This document shows positions 58,026 through 64,000 of a DNA stretch of 64,000 bases, piece by piece. Within the stretch, counting starts at the first letter, position 1. Every line of letters starts with the position of its first letter. The DNA is from Galeruca laticollis (Eukaryota > Arthropoda > Insecta > Coleoptera > Chrysomelidae), in the NCBI GenBank assembly GCA_963921935.1, contig OY998175.1, positions 265,415,709-265,479,708 on the forward strand. Reading direction: 5' to 3'. Under the pieces are notes generated by a model, which ran no database searches, was not told where the DNA came from, and was given only the letters and a program-made list of their open reading frames with translations. The position numbers and the translations under genes are program-made.

Positions 58026-58470
58026 CTAGTCATTGATGCCATGCGTGAATACAATTTTCATGCCGACTTTGGTTATTTTTGCTCTCTCATCTGACTTCAA
58101 ACATAATCTGTAAATACCATTCTCAATTATTCCCATAGCAATATTTTCCACGCCCATTTTTACTGAACAATGTTGTTGATCGAAAACAACGTTGAATCCT
58201 TTATCTGTTTGTCTCTTCACTGATAATAGATTACTTCGTAATTGAGGTACATATAAAACGTCTGTGACATGAACATTTTGACTTTTTTTATCGACTTGAC
58301 ATTTGAGATATCCATCTCCAATTCCTGAACATACCATTTCTTGATCATTTGCAACAGAAATTTTATTTCCATCGACACATCGGAGGTTGACGAAGAAATT
58401 TTTGTTGCCTGTCAAATGATTAGGAGCTCCAGAATGGATGTACCATTCGTTCGAATTCCGGTTACCTTCA
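58026..58470 (-). pseudogene. Copia protease and pre-integrase domain
   Basis: Minus-strand text at about 58450-58400 reads EWYIHSGAPNHLTGNKNFF. Copia proteases have a D-S-G-A-x-x-H block here, and the catalytic aspartate is replaced by histidine. The following frame (58415-58026) holds GIGDGYLKC, VLYVPQLRSNLLSVKR and GIYRLCL, the normal protease C-terminal and pre-integrase blocks. Confidence 0.85.
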
Positions 58471-58529
58471 CAGAAACAGAACTCATCTATTGCACTCTTT
58501 GCAAGTTTATCATTTTTCTGAGTCTTTTC

Positions 58530-59168
58530 ATTGTTTCTTTGAATATTTTTTTTACGGAAATAACAGTCTTTTTAAATATGACTATTCTTTTCACAGATGA
58601 AACATTCTTTATCGAATCTACTTGCTGTCTCTTTCTTCTTCTTATTATATGTCTTCAATGCAGTTTCTCTACCTTTTTCTCTGTCGGTTCCTTGCTTTCT
58701 ATTGAACTCATCCATTAATTTTCCTTTCACATATTCTAGAGTAAGTTCATCGTCGGGTCTAGCATCTAGTGCTGTAACTAAAGTTTCGAATTTTTCTTGG
58801 AATCCACCCAATCAAAGTGCTGCTAGGTGAAAGTCTTTTATCTCTTCATGGATACCTCTCAACATATCGACCATTTACACAGTTGTTCTCATGTATTCCG
58901 ACATATTTTGTCTAGTTTCAAGTTTGGTTTGGTATAATTGTCTCAGTAAATAAAGCTTATTGGGAAAATTTGCTCTTTCGTGAACTTTTTGTAGAATATC
59001 CCACATATCCTTAGCTGATGTACAATTACAGATGTGGATTATTTGGTTATTCTCTACTGATAAGGATATAGAACTCTGTGCTTTTTCATCCAATCTTGAC
59101 CAATTTTTATCAGAAGTCTCTGGTTTTGATTTGTCGACAACCTTCCATGTTTCCTCTCTAAACAACAT
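58530..59168 (-). pseudogene. Copia gag with zinc knuckle
   Basis: Two frames: 59168-58875, with NWSRLDEKAQSSISLSVENN, DMWDILQKVHE, LYLLRQLYQTK and MSEYMR, is the copia-type gag polypeptide domain. 58811-58572, with FETLVTALDARPDDELTLEY and FDKECFICEKNSH, continues it. The CCHC knuckle is CFICEKNSHI, then a stop codon, then KDC, so the knuckle itself is broken by a nonsense change. Confidence 0.87.
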
Positions 59169-59324
59169 CCTCTTTATTTTGAATTTTCATGGTTGATAAT
59201 TACTGTTATTCAATTTGGCAATTCCAAATCTTGAATTGTGAGAGGATGATTCCATTTCTGTATGGTTTCACTGCAGCCTGATGTTTCCGCTTCACTTTTT
59301 ACACAGTCTATCTTGAACAACTCT

Positions 59325-59335
59325 TGGGCCCATAA
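59325..59335 (-). other. Copia half-tRNA primer binding site
   Basis: On the minus strand TTATGGGCCCA lies just inside the 5' LTR. It is complementary to the anticodon stem-loop of initiator tRNA-Met (TGGGCCCATAA), as known for copia, which is primed by a cleaved internal tRNA fragment. Confidence 0.8.
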
Positions 59336-59337
59336 TC

Positions 59338-59512
59338 TAATGGTTTTTAAATGGAAGAACAGCCTACTTTTAGTAATGAAATACTATTAGGAAACGTTAA
59401 CTGCAAAATTATTTTATTGCCAAAACTTGACAGACAACAACTTAAAAATAAAAATATCACACAGAGGGATCACATCTACAAATCTGGTGATCTTAAATAT
59501 TTCTTCCTAACA
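59338..59512 (-). repeat. Copia 5' LTR
   Basis: 175 bp; on the minus strand it starts TGTTAGGAAGAAATATTT. It is matched by 55668-55848. Confidence 0.88.
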
Positions 59513-59517
59513 ATAGC
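59513..59517. repeat. Target site duplication ATAGC, right
   Basis: Matches 55663-55667. Confidence 0.7.
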
Positions 59518-59849
59518 GACAGATATGGGTGTAAGCATGGCTAAAATACCACTTTCATTTGATACAAACTATTACTATTAATGAAATTCACTGTTTCGAC
59601 CCTTACTATGTGGAATATACTAATTATTTTTTAATGTAACTAACTGTTTCTAAATAAGTCCCTAACATATTGAAAAACGGTAAAAATTGTAAGAAATTGA
59701 CAATTATTTCGATATTACTAGATCTACCCACACTCCAGACAGCCAATGACCTTGAGACACAGTCATCGTCTCTTAGTCGCCATCATTAATTCAAGATGGC
59801 CTCCACCAGATAAGGGGTTTGTGAACAGTTTGTGGTTTTCATAATTCTA

Positions 59850-60130
59850 CAAATCTAAAGTTATTTTATTTTTCCAAGAAATAATGTTACAGAGCTATCA
59901 AAATTTTGTAAAATAATATTTCCTACGACGTTTGATCAATATACAGGGTGTCAATTTTATATACAGGATGTAGTCATAAGGGTAGGTGGCGCTGGTGTTG
60001 TGTAAGGTGTCGTCACAGGTACTACGACGATCGATCAATATTCAGGATGGGCAAAAAAAAGTTGTCATAAGGGAACTTTTATTTTTTCAAAAAATAATTT
60101 TACAGCGCTATCATATAGGTAAGAAAACCA
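59850..60130. repeat. Diverged tandem repeat with ACAGGGTG/CAGGATG words
   Basis: Paired words recur at about 170-190 bp: TTTTTCCAAGAAATAATGTTACAG/TTTTTCAAAAAATAATTTTACAG, ACGACG-TTGATCAATAT/ACGACGATCGATCAATAT, and GTCATAAGGG twice. It looks like two units of a dispersed insect repeat; the ACAGGGTGTC word also occurs at about 4548 and 22788. Confidence 0.5.
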
Positions 60131-60990
60131 CATTACTTTATTTTCAACGGAGCAGCTTCCACGACCCCCACCCCTTCTCCCCACACCTTTCTACGATGGT
60201 ATGAATATTGGAGGTCAAATTTGAAGGCTTTAGTATTCGACGATCGTTGGAACTGTTACGATGGCAAGCTCCAAAATGTTTAGTGCTTCCCATAATTATG
60301 GTAAGGAAGTTAAGCCGACCGATGAGAGATGTGGAATGTGGCTTTTTCAATATATTGTGAAATTATTCAAAAGCAGTTAGTTTCATTTAAAAATATTCCT
60401 AATAACATTATACGTTATGACAATAGCTAAAGGTGATATGGAATTCAAAGTACATTATTACTCAGGCAATACAACATTTTTTACTAACAGCAATCGCGAT
60501 AATTTGTTGGCATTAGGTAGATATAACAGCACCTGCTAGTGCAAAGCTATCGAAAGATATCTTTGGGCGAGTATAGATGTGAGTTTGGTACCAAGAAAAT
60601 ATCAAATTTTGGTGTGAATTCTGGTGTGGTAATTGGATCCGACATTGGGAAAAATTTCCGATGTCAATACAATCATTCAGTTGCCGGAAGTTTATTGAAT
60701 AAGATTAAATCATAAAAATTCTTTTTAGGCATCGCTGCCTCCAGCCCTGATGTGGAGTGTGAGCAATTTCTATAAAGTTTCAGTATTACATGTTTCACGG
60801 TTTTTATAATGAATAAAACGAGGAATTTTGAATTGCAAATCGAATTTCGTGTATGGAGGCGCTCAAAATATTAGATAAGGATTAATAAATCGAAGCAAGT
60901 ATATATGGATGTTAAAGCGCATTCAGAAGAGTCGAGATGTGGTGGAAGATTTCAGTTGCTCTTATAATGAGACTTTTTCTCACCACAATG
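60131..60990. other. Repeat remnants, no gene seen
   Basis: The segment at about 60345-60390 matches 22667-22710. No coding domain is recognised in the rest. Confidence 0.4.
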
Positions 60991-61990
60991 CACAATACCA
61001 GTAGCGCCAGTACGTTGCCTGAGGAAGGTGGTACAAGCCCGAATTGGTCACTGATTCAAACCAATTCACCGCCCCTTCGCCGACACCGTGGACGCCTCCA
61101 CTCATGAAAACTAGCCAACCCACATCTCTGCCGAACTTTTCATTTCGACAGTTCATCAACTACACTAGGAAGTGAAAATCCAATTGTTTCTTCAGAAACA
61201 TAGATCCTATTTATCAAAATAAAAATGGTGTTATAACTTTGTTTTCTTTTAGATCCAAACAAGCAAGCCAAACCAACCAGGTGAAGGAAGGACATTTAGC
61301 ACTTAGGTAAATATAAAACTCCTGAAAGCTAACAAGTAAGAAAACCTTTAACTAGGAAGGCAACTCCCTCCGGCAGTGAGTCCGCTGTTGGTGTTAGCTT
61401 TCACCCTCATATCCTACACCACACTCACAACCAACAATGTCCTCCAGATACCGCCGCAGCAGCAGAACTGCAAAAACCCCTCAAGACACGACGATGAACT
61501 CTCCTCCCCTCCTGAACTCCAAAAAATCTTTGACTATATCGACCCCACCGGCACCAAATTCTCCAAAGACTTCTATAGAACCTATCACGCACACCTTAGG
61601 TCCGACGACCAAGAAACCCCTCCGAGAAAGAATTCCATATTCTCACACCAACAAAACACAACACACCCTCATCTCGCACATCTCGAAAAAACCACTCTAA
61701 CTCAACACCATCTCCCTAAACTTCAAAACAAACCTCCTCTAAACAAACACCCGAACATCAACAAAAACGCACATCATACACATCCCCAACCAGGTCTTAC
61801 GCTTCCTCCGTAAGATCCCAATACCTACACCCTCAGTAATCCGACAACCCATGTCCCCGACGAGGATGGATTCACGCTCATCGTTGAGAACGAAACCCGA
61901 CCAACAACAACAAACTATATCAACAATCCCATAGCAGCCCCCACCAAAAACACTACACTCACACAAACTCTCAATCTCCGAAACCTTGTA
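60991..61990 (+). mobile_element. 5' part of a C-rich LINE (Jockey-like, tentative)
   Basis: The plus strand turns abruptly C and A rich from about 61330 to 61985. Frames at 61376-61813 and 61437-61700 overlap and encode Pro, Thr, Lys and His-rich protein with no firm domain. Text near 61845-61990 reads DEDGFTLIVENETRP, similar to the D-G-F-T-x-V block common in ORF1 of Jockey-type LINEs. The frame is broken. No endonuclease or RT follows within the window. Confidence 0.4.
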
Positions 61991-63745
61991 GCATGATAAA
62001 AATACAATGCTTTTGTATTATACTATAGCTCACTGGGTTAGAATAATTCGGTTAATTTATCTACTAATTATGCAACTTTATACACCCTTCTGTATGATTG
62101 GTTGCATGAGGGAATGAACTTCGGGTTTTAAACTTATTCAATCATATCCTTGAGTAATGAGATTTAAATAACGAGATAAGTGTCATGTAATTTAACTAAT
62201 CTACGAGTATTTTATCATTTTATTTTGGGGATTTTATTTGATTGACAGTAGTAACAGTGATCTGAGGTGTCAAAAGGAACGTTAAGGTCAAACTTTGGCA
62301 TTTGAATTTCGAATCACTTGTCTGATACTTTTTGATCTATGAAGCCAAGTATCAATAGTAACAAGTCGTAGGTAAAGAAAATGGCCGATGGTACGTGGTA
62401 CCATTTATTTATGGAACTGTCATGATGAAAAACCCTTGGTGACAAGGTAAGCTTTTGTTCTATACGTATATTTTTCACACAATAGCCCCAATTTCCTTTT
62501 AGGGTTTTTTCTTATTGCATAGTTTTGGAACACACTTTTTTGCTATATGATTATGGTTTTAAACAGTTTTCATGAGTCTTGGTAATCGATGGTAGATGAT
62601 ATGATGATCATGTTGAGATTTTGAGAAGTCTCAAGTTTTGGATGTTTCCAGTATGAGATATATTTTCGTAAAGACAGCCAATATACTATAGTACTCCATT
62701 CATGGTAGTAGAGACGGGTCGTATCTCGGATGGCGTTAGCGTAACAGAGCAATAAGAGCTCGTGATGGCGTTTTGATTCATGGGATGACGTTGGACTAAT
62801 GGTTTGTCGGTGACACTTGCGGGATAGTTCCGTTATGGACAATGGTTCTTAACAGTATGGCCGAATCTTGTTCCACAAGTCAGATGTGATTTGTCCATTA
62901 AGCTGGTTGACGTTTATTAGTTTGGACACTAACCGCAAGTAGCATTAAATTTTTTTTTTGTTTTCATCCAAATTTTATGTGATTTATCAATTTTGTAATT
63001 CCATGCTTTAATATTTAACGACACATTATCTTTTATATTTTAATATTTTGATATTTCGTAACTCCAAATTCTTATATAGATGTCTATCAACTCATAATCA
63101 TATTATTGCATTCATTTAACTTTGTTATATTGAAATATTAACTTTATCATTGCATATCGCCCCGAAATTATATGTCAGCTCAATTTTACTTGATAAGAGA
63201 CACTCTCTATCTATTTGTTGACAATTTATTCATTATTACAGTTTGTGAAGATGTAACTGGTATACCACTTACATGTAACTAATCTTTTGTATTGTACATG
63301 ATGTTCTAAGATTGTTGACAACTTTAGAAATTGTTAAATATTTCAAATTTAACCAATCATTGATAATTGATTATCATTTCATAATTAGTGTCAGTTACCA
63401 TGTAATTATTGGAACAGGTTATGACACCGTCTGTTGAAGGTACCCTTAAATTTTATTAAACAGATTCAATAGCAATATAATGTGTTTTGTTTGATTCACA
63501 AACGTAAAGGCAAAACAGTGTAAATAACATATTTGGAAAGTCATAATAGCTAATTTATTCACTATTGGTTTCTTGAGTAATAAGTAAGAGTCTCTTGATT
63601 GTCCTACGAATCAAGTGGCGCCTAAAAAAATTATACAGGATGAGTTTTCAAATATTCCTTACTAAACTCACGACCGTATGCTCTCTGGCGAATAGCGAAC
63701 CTTCGGCATTGTAACTTCACTTCATGTAGTGACAACAAGGTAAGG
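61990..63745. other. AT-rich stretch between two C-rich LINE-like segments, no gene
   Basis: Ordinary AT-rich DNA with no recognised frame. It may be an insertion splitting the C-rich LINE, because sequence of the same composition resumes at about 63745. Confidence 0.35.
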
Positions 63746-63776
63746 TTACAACCTCCCAACCCAATATTCAATATAA

Positions 63777-64000
63777 AAACCCCTTTTCACCCTTCTAAAC
63801 ACCATCGAGCTCTTCAACGGACACATCCTCTATCTAAAAGTCAATTACAATAGAACAGCCCATCTCAAAACGTCCTCTCCAATGTCAGCCTCAACAATTC
63901 TGAGGCGAATCCACAATTCTACTGGTGATTTTAACATCACCATCAACATCCTCAACCACACCGAACGCCCTCCCCGACCAGCATACAAAACACTCATACC
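63777..64000 (+). pseudogene. LINE ORF1-like partial frame, runs off window end
   Basis: An open plus-strand frame with C-rich codons reads IELFNGHILYLKVNYNRTAH, then MSASTILRRIHNSTGDFNIT, then NHTERPPRPAYKTLI. The pattern of a basic segment ending in R-P-x-x-A-Y-K-x-L-I resembles the region before the RNA-binding part of Jockey-type ORF1 proteins. It is cut by the window edge, so identity is uncertain. Confidence 0.35.

Larger units (their letters stand above)
55668..59512 (-). mobile_element. Ty1/copia LTR retrotransposon, decayed
   Basis: Minus-strand element of 3.85 kb with LTRs of about 181 bp (left) and 175 bp (right). A half-tRNA primer site lies next to the 5' LTR, and a GTGGGGG polypurine tract next to the 3' LTR. 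A 5-bp target duplication flanks it. The gene order gag, protease, integrase, RT, RNase H on one strand is diagnostic of Ty1/copia. The coding region has many stops and frameshifts and at least one deletion in RT. Confidence 0.9.

Overview
The window is AT-rich, intergenic-looking eukaryotic DNA, most likely from an insect. The evidence is the set of arthropod-typical mobile elements: Penelope-like elements, an R1-clade LINE, an errantivirus with an envelope gene, a Ty1/copia element with a half-tRNA primer site, and long (TA)n arrays. There are no operons, no Shine-Dalgarno context, no CRISPR array and no complete rRNA or tRNA gene. I found no complete host gene. Two short exon-like stretches (27235-27314 and about 49812-50160) are the only host-gene candidates, and both are weak.

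Layout. 1-5760: AT-rich DNA with small hairpins and two (TA)n arrays. 5806-8090: an old Penelope-like element (family 2) arranged head to head, with both 3' ends pointing outward. 8105-9638: repeat family A. 9678-17420: a young Penelope-like cluster (family 1). It holds one nearly intact copy (778-codon RT plus GIY-YIG frame), a second tandem copy, and a third inverted copy fused to the second. 17478-20242: two inverted copies of repeat family A. 20243-23850: compound (TA)n arrays and diverged repeats. 23900-27100: a decayed R1-type LINE with strong G-rich strand bias. 29300-35240: repeat family B, with a split tRNA-Lys-like segment and splice-like signals, plus a near-perfect 313-bp palindrome. 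36403-37120: a Crypton-like tyrosine recombinase remnant, abutting a 2.3-kb element with 55-bp inverted termini (37125-39436). 40703-47861: a young LTR retrotransposon with 1.75-kb LTRs and a tRNA-Lys primer site; it sits inside a (TA)n array and has lost RNase H and integrase. 48384-49362: an imperfect foldback. About 51047-54535: a decayed errantivirus from RNase H to envelope. 55668-59512: a Ty1/copia element on the minus strand. 61000-64000: pieces of a C-rich LINE ORF1.

The main unifying pattern is that almost every long (TA)n array lies exactly at the edge of a repeat unit. Several units between arrays are inverted pairs. In both Penelope families each outward 3' end carries a hammerhead-ribozyme-like motif. 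Its core and the word GAAAG(C/T)TTGG are shared, while the helix II sequence changes on both sides so that pairing is kept. This is the strongest functional signal beyond the protein-coding remnants.
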